Shown here piece after piece: positions 1-11,067 of a stretch of DNA of 64,000 bases (positions are counted from its first letter, which is position 1; every line of letters starts with the position of its first letter). Source of the stretch: Hippopus hippopus. Lineage: Eukaryota > Mollusca > Bivalvia > Cardiida > Cardiidae. Made by a program: the position numbers and the translations under genes. The stretch lies in contig OX328096.1 of NCBI GenBank assembly GCA_946811185.2, forward strand, positions 65,246,845-65,310,844. Direction: 5' to 3'. The notes below the pieces were generated by a model, which saw only the letters and a list, made by a program, of their open reading frames with translations, was not told the DNA's origin and did not search any database.

Positions 1-150
1 GAACCCTTCACTTTACCATTGGGTCATGCAGGACCCCACCATGGGTGACATTTACAGCAGAATTTTGACAGTGACACACACAATCCCTGCTTTACACTTA
101 AAAGTCCATGTTGTGTCAATTACATGTATTTATATATTATCTATCGTTTA
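1..150. other. Unassigned AT-rich sequence
   Basis: No coding similarity or repeat structure was recognised between the window edge and the first palindromic element. Confidence 0.5.
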
Positions 151-155
151 TAACA

Positions 156-418
156 TTTGGGCCGTGCTCCGGCAAAAGAGGGCTTAATGCGTCTCCGTGA
201 TGCATGATACCAAGCAACCATCATATACTCATGGATCCATAATAGCCACTTTTTAACAACTTATTTAATCATGAGGTAGGCTGGGCCTTGGACATACAAA
301 TATTGACCAATAACGAAAAGTATCGGCCATGGTTAGCCTGCGCGGACTGCGCAGGATGACCCGAGTCGATACTTTTCGCAGATGCATTAAGCAGCCTTTT
401 CACAGAGCATGGCTCATT
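156..418. mobile_element. catPal palindromic element, copy 1
   Basis: The ends are inverted copies of a GAGCCATGCTCTG-like motif (GGGCCGTGCTC at 158-168, GAGCATGGCTC at 405-415). Inside are the family's fixed blocks: GGCTTAATGCRTCT with its inverse at both ends, an ACTTTTCGC block, and a GC-rich hairpin around AGCCTGCGCGGACTGCGCAG. No protein is encoded; it is a non-autonomous DNA element. The Tc1-like transposon begins 20 bases further on. Confidence 0.7.
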
Positions 419-437
419 TATTAAGTCAGTGTATGTA

Positions 438-1972
438 TACTGAACCAAAAAAGAAACTTCCCCTGTGTTTAAGTGCAAATGCAATGTTATTTAAAAAAAT
501 CAAAATATCAGATGACCTACATATATTCGGGCGAACGATTATGTGTCCGATAAAACAAACTTTAACTCGATTGAAAGCATTTTGCAGAAGAAACCCGCTG
601 AAAGCGATTTTCACGTGCATGCACGGACCAGTATAATTCGTGTATATTTTTTGAAACCTTTCAGTCTAATTTTATAGACTTTTCGTGTCAATAAGAAAAA
701 GACGTTGAAAAAAAATAAATTCTTTTTAGTTTTCTTTATTTTTGATATGCCTAGAATTCCGCCAAATTTACGCGAACGTGCCATTGGCATGCTTAATGCT
801 GGTATGACGATGAATGCTGTTGCTATGAATATTGGATGTTCTACTCGTGCTATTCGACACCTTAGGCAACGTTTTCAAGCAACAGGGCGTACGGAAGATC
901 GACCACGTAGTGGACGTCCTCGCGTCACGACGCGCGGCCAAGACCGCTATATTCGGAACACCCACCTGCGCAATCGCTTCCAAACTGCCACAGCCACTGC
1001 TGCTAACACCCCTGGTACACATAACAACCGTATATCTGCCCAAACTGTGCGCAATCGCTTGCGCGAGGGTGGGCTACGTGCACGTCGTACATACGTTGGT
1101 TGTGTTTTGACGTGACGTCACCGCGTAAATTGTGTTAATTGGGCTCGTACACACCACCGCTGGCTTAGACAACAATGGAATAGCGTTCTTTTCTCTGACG
1201 AGTCCAGGTTTTCCATTCATCGAAGTGATGGCAGGGTTCGAGTATACCGTAGGAGAAATGAACGTTATGCCGACTGTTGCGAACTTGAACGAGATCGTTT
1301 TGGGGGTGGTGGTTGTGTCTTGGTCTGGGCGGGCATTGCACATGGCCTTCGCACTAATCTCGTCGTTATCGAAGGGAATTTGAATGCCCAACGCTACCGA
1401 GATGAAATTCTGATAAGGCACGTTATCCCACTGTTTCAAAATAATGCCAATATCACTCTTTTTCAGCATGATAATGCCACAAGCCATACTGCTAGGGACA
1501 ATGTGAATTTCCTCAGGGCGAATAACAGTGCATTTATTAATGACTGGCCTGCCAAAAGTCCTGATCTGAATCCCATTGAACACATTTGGGATAATTTGGA
1601 CCAGCGTGTTAGACGTCGCCCTATTCCACCGTCAAACGTCATTCAGCTAAGATAATCCTTAATTCAGGAATGGAACAACATTCCACAAGCCGAAATCAAT
1701 ACACTTATCCGTTCTATGCGCCAACGATGCCAGGCAGTCCTTCATGCTGAAGGTGGTCATACCCGGTATTAATTTGTGATTTTGGTGAGCGACCCCTTCC
1801 GCATTTTAACTACCATTTCACTACTTTTGGATAAACCCTCAGCAATAATTTTTTTCACACAAAGTCGCAATAAAATACTCTTTCAATGCATATAAATCTA
1901 GTTTAATCCTGATTTTCATATTTGTGTATATCTGCACTTAAACACAGGGGAAGTTTCTTTTTTGGTTCAGTA
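438..1972 (+). mobile_element. Tc1/mariner-like transposon, full length
   Basis: About 40-base terminal inverted repeats that begin TACTGAACCAAAAAAGAAAC lie at 438-477 and, inverted, at 1933-1972. Both ends are flanked by TA (436-437 and 1973-1974), the target duplication expected of the Tc1/mariner superfamily. The total length of 1535 bases is ordinary for the superfamily. The only gene is a transposase broken by two stop codons. Both ends look intact, so the copy could be mobilised in trans although it cannot make its own enzyme. Confidence 0.92.
747..1772 (+). pseudogene. Tc1-like transposase (two in-frame stops)
   Basis: A single frame runs from ATG at 747 to TAA at 1770, 341 codons, close to the usual Tc1 length. 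The N-terminal third is a helix-turn-helix, paired-like DNA-binding region (MPRIPPNLRERA start, GRTEDRPRSGRPR linker). The catalytic part shows FSDESRF (about 1190-1210), QHDNATSHTA (about 1466-1495) and SPDLNPIEHIW (about 1555-1590), supplying the D, D and E metal ligands. I count 35 residues between the second D and the E, i.e. DD35E rather than the classical DD34E. Stops at 1113-1115 (TGA, probably from CGA) and 1653-1655 (TAA, probably from CAA) interrupt an otherwise open frame, with no frameshift. Both can be explained by C-to-T transitions, so the copy is recent but dead. Confidence 0.9.
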
Positions 1973-1974
1973 TA

Positions 1975-3106
1975 TTTCTACCCAAAAATCATTTGGTGTA
2001 ATCTTTACAAAGTGACACATTATAGCCGTTATACTATATCCAAAGGTATGAGCTGATGTAAAGTCATGCAAGTATTTAATTAGTGCGCAAAGTTATGCAC
2101 TTCGGTGAAACTTGTTTTCAGACTTGATGCTTGCTTACCTAAACTGTGTGCGCAAATTTCGTGTGTAAGCAGTTTACTGAAAGGCAGTCCTGGCCGTCAA
2201 GACTAAACGGCTGCGCACTCTTGGGCCAAATCATCGGCAAAACTAGAACCTGCTGCTTTCTGCGTTTTGCCCTTCGTCCTGGAATAAAATATTCCTGAGA
2301 TATTATGGGGAACGTTATCAGAAACTTCATTTATATGATGCGTTTTTATGTGTGTCGGACTTGAAGTCATGGAGATCTTTGATTGAGACCTTTAAGACGG
2401 GCAGTGGATATTTAAGACAAGACCCGACCACAAGCACGTTCAGGCAGACTTTGGTCTGCCCCATTATCTTCCGATAGATGGCATTCTACAAATACACATC
2501 TATCTAATTTGGGCATTCTGGGTACAGAACCGGACTACTTTTCAAAACAACAACCGTTACCTTGAATTTTAAAATGAAATAAACGTTTACTCAATAAAAC
2601 CCTACCTGATGCGATTCATTCAGCTATGATCGGCTAGCATGTAACCTATGCATCGGCTATTTACTAAAACAGCCCCTACATGCTCGGGTAATAGGCTAAT
2701 AGCTCCGGTATAAGCCCTACTTTTCCCAGGTATACAGGGGTGGGTGATGCGTCATAGCAGACAGGTCGAATCTTCGAAGAATATAACATGCGAAGACAAC
2801 GTGGTCTGCCCGCAAAACACACAAGTGATTTTAAGCGTATGAAGGTATGAGAATTCATCTGACACTCAAACTCCGAAAAACGGACGATTTGTAGATCTAT
2901 AGACGAACTGTTGTGAAGTCTGGTTGACGTGTTTAATGCCTGAACAAAAAGTTCCTTCTTCGGACTTACGTTACATTTCCTATAGAAAATACGAACAATA
3001 CATAGTCTTTCCATACAACAGCTACAGGTATACGTGTGTATGTTAGCGAAATAGATCACTAAATTTAAATTTAAGGCGGGACAGGACTTACAGAAATATA
3101 CATAGG
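1975..3106. other. Unassigned intergenic sequence
   Basis: No gene was recognised. The block at about 2745-2810 (core TTCGAAGAATATAACATGCG) recurs at about 49300-49345, and CTAGATGGCATTCTACAAA-like sequence at about 2473-2492 recurs at 48058-48078, so part of this stretch is dispersed repeat. Confidence 0.4.
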
Positions 3107-3111
3107 CTACA

Positions 3112-3112
<1 letters not shown>

Positions 3113-3155
<43 letters not shown>
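3113..3155. repeat. (GT)n microsatellite
   Basis: An uninterrupted GT dinucleotide run of about 20 units. On the opposite strand it produces a spurious Thr-His repeat in an open frame. Confidence 0.95.
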
Positions 3156-3157
<2 letters not shown>

Positions 3158-3506
3158 GTCCGTTTTTCTTGTATTTACTCCCATCAGTGTCACAATAGTA
3201 TGTTGTTGACAAAAGTGGGATTTAATCACCATACAAAAAATTTATTGTCAGTCTAACTGCATGCTGCTTTACGACCTCGTGTGCCCTTTTAAGCCTTGCT
3301 AAATCGGCGCAAAAGAAAGAAAAAAAAAACTTTCCCATAGCCTCAATGTTTCGGTTTCGTGGAGCATTAACTCTTTACCAGACAACATAATTTTTCTAGA
3401 TTCATTCAAGTTGGATGCATTTGTAGATGAATAATGAAATGTGATCTTAATGAAAGGGTCGAAAACATTATCGTAAAAGAGTAAACTGTTAAATACCCAT
3501 ACTTCT

Positions 3507-3904
3507 TGTAACAGTTCTGACACATACTTGCCTTGGCGGGAATTGGACCCTGGACCTCTAGGTCCCAAGGCGAACGTCCTACCACGTCGCTACAAAAGCT
3601 AGCTCTATAGCAAGGCAGTATAAGTGTCCCCTATACATTTATATAAATCTGTGGGATAGACCAGTATACTAAATACTTCCCCGCCATATGAAGATTCATC
3701 CACGAATCCTTCAAGTACTATCACTCTTATTCTCAAATAAGAGGGTTTTTACGGTGGGCGCCAATGTAACAGTTCTGACACTTACTTGCCTAGGCGGGGA
3801 TTGAACCCTGGACCTCTAGGCCCAAGGCGAACGCTCTACCACGTCGCTAAAAAAACTAGCTCTATAACAAGGCAGTAAGTGTCCTCTTATACATTTATAT
3901 AAAT
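3507..3904 (-). mobile_element. Miniature terminal-repeat element with tRNA-like repeats (TRIM-like)
   Basis: Two direct repeats of about 140 bases (3507-3648 and 3765-3904) enclose a 116-base interior. Read on the - strand, each repeat starts in ATTTATATAAATGTATA, contains a tRNA-like stretch (AGCGACGTGGTAGAGCG as A box, GGTTCAATCCC as B box) and ends TGTTACA. Just inside the first repeat comes TTGGCGCCCACCGT, which resembles the primer-binding site of Ty3-type retrotransposons, and a GGCGGGGAAG purine tract precedes the second. This is the layout of a TRIM element, but with a pol III-type promoter in the terminal repeat. No clear target duplication was found. The alternative is a SINE duplicated in tandem with unrelated sequence between. 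Confidence 0.55.
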
Positions 3905-3939
3905 ACTACCAAAATCACGTGTAATTTATAAGCCATGGC

Positions 3940-3976
3940 TAGAGAGAGAGAGAGGGGGGGGGGGGAGAGAGAAAGA
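3940..3976. repeat. (AG)n and poly-G low-complexity tract
   Basis: Alternating AG run into about 12 consecutive G and back to GA. Confidence 0.9.
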
Positions 3977-6900
3977 GTTTGATTACAAAAGACTTGGAGA
4001 CGAATCTAAGTGTTCCAAATTGAAAAAAAGAAAAAGAAAAGCGTAATTTAAACGTTACATCTTTCTTTTTTATAAAAATGCTATTCTCTTTAATATAGAA
4101 TAATATATTTACTACTGTTTGATAAAGAATACTATTAAGATTAAATTCTTTATCAATCGTGGTACTAATGCATTCCACTGTGTGTAGGAAAGTTAATGCC
4201 TTGCCTGATATTTTCTGATATTTTCCTGTTATTCAGGTCCCGGATTATAGCAGTAATAGGAAAGACGGTTCTGTCAGATACCGGTGTTTAGATTCCACCA
4301 GCCCCGTGAAGAGTGAAATCCACGAATATTTTTCTTGCTATAAGCCCAACTTGCGATGGAAAAAGATGCAGATATTCTTGGCAGATATCGTGCGATTTCA
4401 AATAAGCTGAAAAAGTAAGCGAATTCGTTTGGAGTACGTAGGGTAATAGTTCTGCTGTTCTTACTATGGGAAGTCACGATTCGTTTTCTAACTCTTCACT
4501 CCAAAACATTTCGTCTCAGCATATTTCGCTATCGTGCGAGTAAATAATTGCATAGAAGGGAAATAGACTATAGAAATAATCAAGTAAATCAAATGATTGG
4601 CTAAATGATCTTTGAAAAGCAATATACGATAGCATGCACAAAATTTAGTGTTTGCATGACTGCTAAGAAAGGCATGCATATGATGCAGATTTTATCACGG
4701 GCTGCTGTACTGTAGAGTAGAATGGGGTAACATCGGACACTTTCGGCATCTATGGTTTGTTACATGTTCATTGGCTTGCTAAGGTTGTTTATTATGCAGT
4801 CACCAAATGGGCAAATCTTTTTAAAGTTTAACTGGTACTATACTGTTCCAAAAAATTAGGGTTATAATCGAAAAATACATGATACAGTTAGTTGGGTAGT
4901 GCCGAATCATGGGTAGTTCTGAATCTAACCATTAAACAGAGCCAAAAAATCGTTCCAACTTGATATAATTGGTGCCAATTTGCAGTCACATGATTTTAAA
5001 ATATTGACCTAGCAGATGATCGAAATACCTCATGGTGTATGTTTTTTAGTAAAACTGCTTGTAGTGAAGGATTTTAGAGGGTGGGGTAAAAAGTGTTAAG
5101 GATGTAGGTGCCATCTACATTGTTTTCACTTCCAGTATATTTTATTTCCATTCTAACTTTTATTTTGGAAATTGAATTTGGCTGAGGAAAAGAAATGTCT
5201 GAGTCAAGGTATTTACAGTCAAAATAGAGACCAGACAAGCTGTAGAGGGCACTTATTTTTGTTATGACAGAAAAATACCAATTACCTCAAAGCAATAGTT
5301 ACCATGAACCTACATGTCATGACTATATGTTTAAAACGCTTTTCAGCATTAACTAATATACTTAAAAATTCTTGTTTACAATTCTATATCACATTTCCTC
5401 TGCCTGGTACAAATTTTGATGAAATCTGATGAAGTTGTCGATTTTTGTACATTTAGGTAATAGTTTACATGATAACAATTTTATCGCTATACCGGTTATG
5501 CAAATGTTCCGCAGGAAGAAAAATCACAAAATGAAGAACGAAAATGAGGTAAAATAACGGGTGTTTTCAATAATCCCATTTTATTGTTTCTCTACTGAGC
5601 AAAAAAATTGTGTTTGCATGTATCAACACATATTTATCAGAAATACTTGAGTTGATCCATGTGTGTAGTTCCCAATCAGCACAGCTGATTGTGGGGGTTG
5701 TCTCAAATAGGTATCGGGAGTTGTGTCTTGGGAGAACTCGTACTGTAGTTTCAGGGGTACAAGGTCTCTGGAAAAGGTCTCTGTATGATTCAATAGCAAT
5801 TTATATTTCTGCTTATAAATCTATTTTCGATTTTGTTTACTCAATATGCATTGTTTGTTTTATGATGTTAGACCATTCTTCTGTAACACTGAAAATGAGA
5901 ACTACAGTATTTTAGTTTTTACTTAAGCAGTAAATAGTTAAAAATACAGAAAACATTGTACCACATATGTGTGCCATCTTGTGATATTTATGTTGGGTTT
6001 TGAAAAGAAAATTTGTAATACAACCATTGCCTTTTTCTTCAAATAAAATTATACAAAACTGTGTGGTCATTCCCATAGTATATTTGGCTTCAGCATATAC
6101 TACCTCTTTCTGTTACCCTACCATGGAGTGATGTAATTGTGTATAGGATGTGATAAAAAGAGCTAATCACCATCTTTAATTGATGTAAATTGCCAATTCA
6201 TTGATCTTGTCTAGATAAAAATGATAAAAAAATCTGTCATAACTTGATTACATTAGGATTTTGGCACCTTTTAAAAAGTCTTAAAGGGGGAGGGGGTCAA
6301 AATGCGTCAGAGGTCATCACTGCAACTAGATAAATTGAATAATCAGTAGGGGAAAAGCACTCAATACTTGTAATTTGCCATGACCATTTGTTGTTTAATG
6401 CTTTACGTTTTAAAACTGTATGACAATGCCCTGACAACAGGCCTTTGTATCTGGCAACAACCTTACACATATAAAGCCTTGAAGTAGAACCATTTTTAAC
6501 TTTTACACAATGTATTCTTGATTTAAAGTAATTAAACAGTGTTTGACACGCATAAAACTTAATTTCATAAAGCACTGTAAAAGTATGAAGATATTGATGG
6601 ATATTGGGTGTCCCCTGTTCTATAGTGATTTATACTATGTCAATGGGATTTAAAATATAGAATTTTGTATCGTAAAACATGGTGCAGAAAATTAAATTTT
6701 GCACAAGTCTTTGTTTACTACTCTTATTACTTTCATTAAGTCTAACTTTGTTGAAACTTTAACAAATCTAGATTGATGTATCTCTTGGGTATCTTGTCAG
6801 CCAAAATCTATTTTTAGATAACCCCTATATATGCAAGTTGTTCAGTGATTCGGAATACCCTCACTTGATTTGAAACTACTTTATGTGGATGTGCACTGAA

Positions 6901-7747
6901 GAATGGGAATATTATATATTGTCAAAATTTAAACCAATGGCAACGATTTACATTTTTTTAAACCTTCTTTATCAGTAGACCTTCTGATGGAAAAGTATTA
7001 TGCCCGGCATGATTTTTAAACGAAAGGATAGCATCGTATTTTTCATTAGTGATTTGGAACTACCCAACTGACTGTATTGTTCATAGTGTGTAGCTAGTTT
7101 TGGATCGGAGACATGGTGTCTTGTATAGGACACTTGGTTCGGGGAATATTGGACAGCAAATTGGATGGGAAAATGGTTTAGTTCAGGAGTCCTCTGAGAC
7201 TGAGTAGATCTAGATAGCAATGGCTTCTTTCCCCCCTCAGTATTTTGGTAATCTATCTGTATCGATCTAATGTCAATCAGTTTCCCTCTCGGTCTACTTG
7301 TGTGGTACCCGGGAAGCAGTGTAGAGAGAGAGATTAGTACACGCTGCTTGCTTATTATTGAAGTAAAATGAACATGTTTACATGCAGTATACAACAGTTT
7401 CCTCTCAAACGATAGATTAATTAATAGCTTCACTGCATAGCTTATTCGTGAAATTAAATAGATCTAACACAATTGTTGTAACCATTAATAAGCGGCATTG
7501 CAAATCCGTGAGCACTGTGTCTGATACAAGACTTGTTCTTCTGTGTTTATTTTTCACATGTAGGGTTTCATCGGACATGGAATTATTTTTTACTTTTAGA
7601 ATAAAATGCTTTATTTATCACAATAAAGCATAATAAAAGACCGAAATGTTAATCTGCTTGTACACTAAACCCACTTTGTATATGTAACTACCATATCAAA
7701 TACATTTACCAGGTCATTTAACTTGAATTTAGAATGTTCCGCTTTTT
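3977..7747. other. Unassigned AT-rich sequence
   Basis: No conserved protein was seen on either strand and no member of the main repeat families. GGGGTAACATCGGACAC at about 4725 and GTTACCCTACC at about 6114 could be the ends of an old element, but the match is weak. The first exon of F8A might lie here; I could not recognise it. Confidence 0.35.
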
Positions 7748-9335
7748 AGCTCACCTGAGCACGAAGTGCTCAAGGTGAGCTTTTGTGATCGCCCAATGTT
7801 AGGCAACCGTCGTGCGTCGTCTATCGTGGCACGTGCGTCGTCCGTTGTCCACAAATTCTTTAAACATCTCCTAAACCACTGGGCCAATCTTGATGAAACT
7901 TGGCAGGGATGTTCCTTGGGTGAAGCTCTACCAAAGTTGTTCAAGAGATTGAATTCCACCCATAACTGTGGTTGCCATGGCAACCAAAGGGAAAAAAAAT
8001 AGCAAAATCTTTGAAAATCTTCTTCTCTGAAACTGGAAGGCGTAGAGCTTTGATATTTGGTATGTAGCATCTCCTAGTGGACCTCTACCAAGTTTCTTCA
8101 TATGATGCCCTTGGGGTCAAAACTGGCCCCGCCCAGGGGGTCACAAGTTCATACATAGGAACAAAGAAGGAAAACTTTAAAATTCTTCTTCTCTGAAATT
8201 AGGAGGCGTAGAGCTTTGATATTTGGTATGTAGCATCTCGTAGTGGACCTCTACCAAGTTTGTTCATATGATGCCCCTGGGGTCACAAGTTCTAACATAG
8301 AAACAAAGAAGGAAAACTTTAAAATTCTTCTTCTCTAAAACGGGGAGGTGTAGAGCTTTGATATTTGGTATGTAGCACCACCTAGTGGACCTCTACCAAA
8401 GTTGTTCAAATGATGCCGCTGGGGTCACAAGTTCGAACATAGGAACAAAGAAGGAAAACTTTAAAATTCTTCTGAAACTGGATGGCATAGAGCTTTGATA
8501 TTTGGCATGTAGTGAACCTGTTCTAAGTTTGTTAGCCCACCTGAGCACAACATGTTCAGTGAGTTCAAAATTGGGTCACCTGGGGCCATAAACTAGGTCA
8601 CTATGTCAAATTAAAGAAATACCTTGTGGGTACACTAGAGGCCACATTTATTGCTCAAAAGACCTGAAATTTGGTCACAATGTTTGTCTTGATGAAGTCT
8701 TGGATGGGATTGGATTTGGGTCACCTGGGATCATAAACTAGGTCAATAGGTTAAAAAGAAATACTTTGTGGGCACTCTAGAGGCCACATTTTTTGCTCAA
8801 TTGACTTGAAAATTGGTCAGAATGTTTGTCTTGATAAAATCTCACATGAGTCTGAATTTGGGTCAACTAGGGTCACAAACTAGGTCACTAGGTCAAAGAA
8901 ATACCTTTAGGGAACTCAAGAGGCCACATTTATTGTTCAGTTGATTTGAAAATTGATTAAAACGTTTCTCTTGATGAAATCTAGGATGAGTTCAAAATTG
9001 GGTCACCTGGGGTCATAATCTAGGTCACTAGGTCAAATTAAAGAAATACCTTTAGGGCACTCTAGAGGCCACATTTCTTGCTCAATTGACTTGAAAATTG
9101 ATCAGAATGTTTGTCTTGCTGAAATATCGGATGAGTTTGAAATTTGGTCACCTAAGGCCATAAACTAGGTCACTAGGTCAAATTAAAGAAATACCTTGTG
9201 GGCACTCTAGAGGCCACATTTATTGCTCAAATGACCTGAAATTTGGTCAGAATGTTTGTCTTGATGAAATATTGGATGAGTTTGGATTTGGGTCACCTGG
9301 GTTCATAAACGAGGTCAAATTAAAGAAATACCTTG
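7748..9335 (+). mobile_element. CTC-head array element, copy 1 (truncated)
   Basis: It begins GCTCACCTGAGCAC followed by the mirror motif GTGCTCAAGGTGAGC, forming a terminal hairpin. Two different tandem arrays follow. At about 8010-8520 a unit of roughly 150 bases carries GCGTAGAGCTTTGATATTTG and GTGGACCTCTACCAA. At about 8545-9330 five units of roughly 150 bases carry TCTAGAGGCCACATTTATTG and AATGTTTGTCTTGATGAAAT. No protein is encoded. The usual 3' end is missing, cut off where a SINE fragment begins. Confidence 0.75.
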
Positions 9336-9440
9336 TAGGCCCTGGGCTGGAGCCTCACTGAAAGTGTCGCCGTGATATGACTGAAATAATGTTGAAAGCG
9401 ATGTAAAACACCATTCAATCAATCAATTAATCAATCAATG
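9336..9440 (+). mobile_element. SINE S1, 5'-truncated
   Basis: Only the 3' part remains: GAGCCTCACTGAAAGTG, ATATGACTGAAATAATGTTG, and a tail of ATTCAATCAATC repeats. It matches the full copies at 16463 and 35863. Confidence 0.75.
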
Positions 9441-9841
9441 ATTACTGACCTGCGGCCCTATAGAACTGTATGAATTAGTGCAAACGGTCAGTGGGCAGAC
9501 GGTAGAATTGAAAACACGAGAGTTTTTTCAGCTAAAGCTGAAATCCATAAATATTTCAATCAATTCGAACCTATAATGAGCAATGCACTCTCTCGTGCAG
9601 CATCAACAAACCTACCTAAATAAAAAAATCAAAGGGTCAATGCTCACGAGGTGTCAATTTCAAGCCACGATTCATTCATGTTCAAGTGAGAAAATAAAAC
9701 TGATAAATGAATAAAAAATACCCAAAAGTTATAAAACCATAAAACATGTTATACACTTCTTTTTTCATCGAACAGGTCCATACTTTTCGACATGATGGTT
9801 AAGTCGTTTGCTCATTACTGATGGTGGCCGGTATGTAAGCC
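9441..9841. other. Unassigned sequence
   Basis: No gene or repeat-family member was recognised in this 400-base stretch. Confidence 0.4.
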
Positions 9842-9994
9842 GGATATATCTACCTCGTACATCGGTCTTTCCGTATAAGAACGACCTGGGCACGAGCTTC
9901 ACGTAACACCGAGAGCGCTTCGTGCTCTCGGTGTTACGTGAAGCTCATGCCCAGGTCGTTCTTATACGGAAAGACCGATGTACGAGGTCGATAT
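9842..9994. repeat. Long near-perfect palindrome
   Basis: Two arms of about 73 bases (9842-9916 and about 9925-9994) are inverse complements with only a few differences near the outer ends and one inner C/T change. The ends read GGATAT and ATATCC, and the centre is GAGAGCGCTTCGTGCTCTC. It is much richer in CpG than its surroundings, suggesting a recent arrival. It may be a foldback element or the fused ends of a transposon. Confidence 0.9.
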
Positions 9995-10228
9995 CCTATA
10001 CATACATTTCATATCTCTGGTCTCAAACATGCAATGTCAAGGCAACCCCCAATTTGGTGGATAGCTGCATTGTTATGACTGTGTCTCTGCTACACTGGCT
10101 GGAACTATCCACCAGATTAGGGGGCAGAGACATTTGTGTGTGTAACAGTACCTAGTATATCCATGTTCAAACCATAAGGAGTGGGAAGAAGTACTATTAT
10201 ATACATAAATGTGTACATAAAAAATACA

Positions 10229-10436
10229 TTAAATTCCTATTTTGGGAAAGCTTTTTAAAAACATTGTGGAAAGAGGACATAATGAGAGTAAGCAGCATTT
10301 TTTGCTTTTCCCTTGATGGTTACTACCTGTTCAAAGAAAGAAAATTTTCATCATTTGTGCCACGGTATAAAATTTGTTTTCCATGAATGCTTTCAACTTG
10401 GACATTTCTAGAATTTTGTCATTTGGTAAAATGTTA
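10229..10436. mobile_element. hpTTAA element, diverged (X end left)
   Basis: TTAA at 10229 and ATTTGGTAAAATGTTACA at the right end, with a decayed central hairpin. It ends 14 bases before the splice acceptor of the first recognised F8A exon. Confidence 0.65.
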
Positions 10437-10450
10437 CACCAATATTTCAG

Positions 10451-10497
10451 GAGATTCTTAAAACGACCAAACGTAGCAGAAGGCTGTGAACAATATG
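10451..10497 (+). CDS. F8A: F8A exon a (first recognised)
   Basis: Acceptor TATTTCAG, donor GTAAGT. It encodes RFLKRPNVAEGCEQY, matching the conserved KKRFLRKPNVAEA region near the human N terminus. Starts after two bases of a codon and ends in phase 1. Confidence 0.9.
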
Positions 10498-11012
10498 GTA
10501 AGTGATGGAATCTTTAGATTAACTCCTTACCAGTTGATAAAAAATTGCTGCAGAGGCAATCAAATAGGATATTTTACTACCATAACATGTGAAAACATTG
10601 TAGTAAAAGGTGAAGTGCATGTCAGGAGCATTCGTCATTTGACAACAATTTTTAGCTCTATTGGCCAAAAGCCAGCAAGTTAATATCATGGCTCTGTGTC
10701 CATCATGAGTCTGTCTGTGTGTCTGTGTTAACTTTTATTTCAAACATCTTCTTATCTGAAATGACCCATTCAGTTTCCACCATTCTTCACAGAAATGATC
10801 CTGTCATTGTCCTATTTAGAATTTGTTCAAAGAATTAGATTCTTGTAAAATCTCTGGTTGCCCTTGCAATAAGACTGAACAATTTTGAAAATCTTTATAA
10901 ATCTTCTAGTAGGAAAGTATAATGCCTATGGCTACCAAATTTGGAATGGAACTCCCTAAAGATTGTTCAAGCAGCCCTGGGAACGAAAATCTCTCTCTCT
11001 CTCTCTCTCTAG

Positions 11013-11067
<55 letters not shown>

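Noticed and set aside
1074..1583. 169-residue - strand frame
   Set aside because: It is the antisense shadow of the Tc1-like transposase.
2676..3212. 178-residue - strand frame with a Thr-His run
   Set aside because: The repeat is a GT microsatellite; the rest has no recognisable domain and alternative starts were needed.
3517..3600. Possible functional tRNA gene on the - strand
   Set aside because: A- and B-box-like sequences exist, but a clean cloverleaf and acceptor stem could not be drawn; it repeats in both halves of a mobile element.
5490..5560. Candidate first exon of F8A
   Set aside because: A short Met-initiated stretch before GTAAAA was considered, but it lacks the expected SNKLKK-type sequence and does not end two bases into a codon as required.
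4716..6125. Possible transposon bounded by GGGGTAAC and GTTACCC
   Set aside because: The inverted match is about 8 clean bases and no target duplication or coding content supports it.
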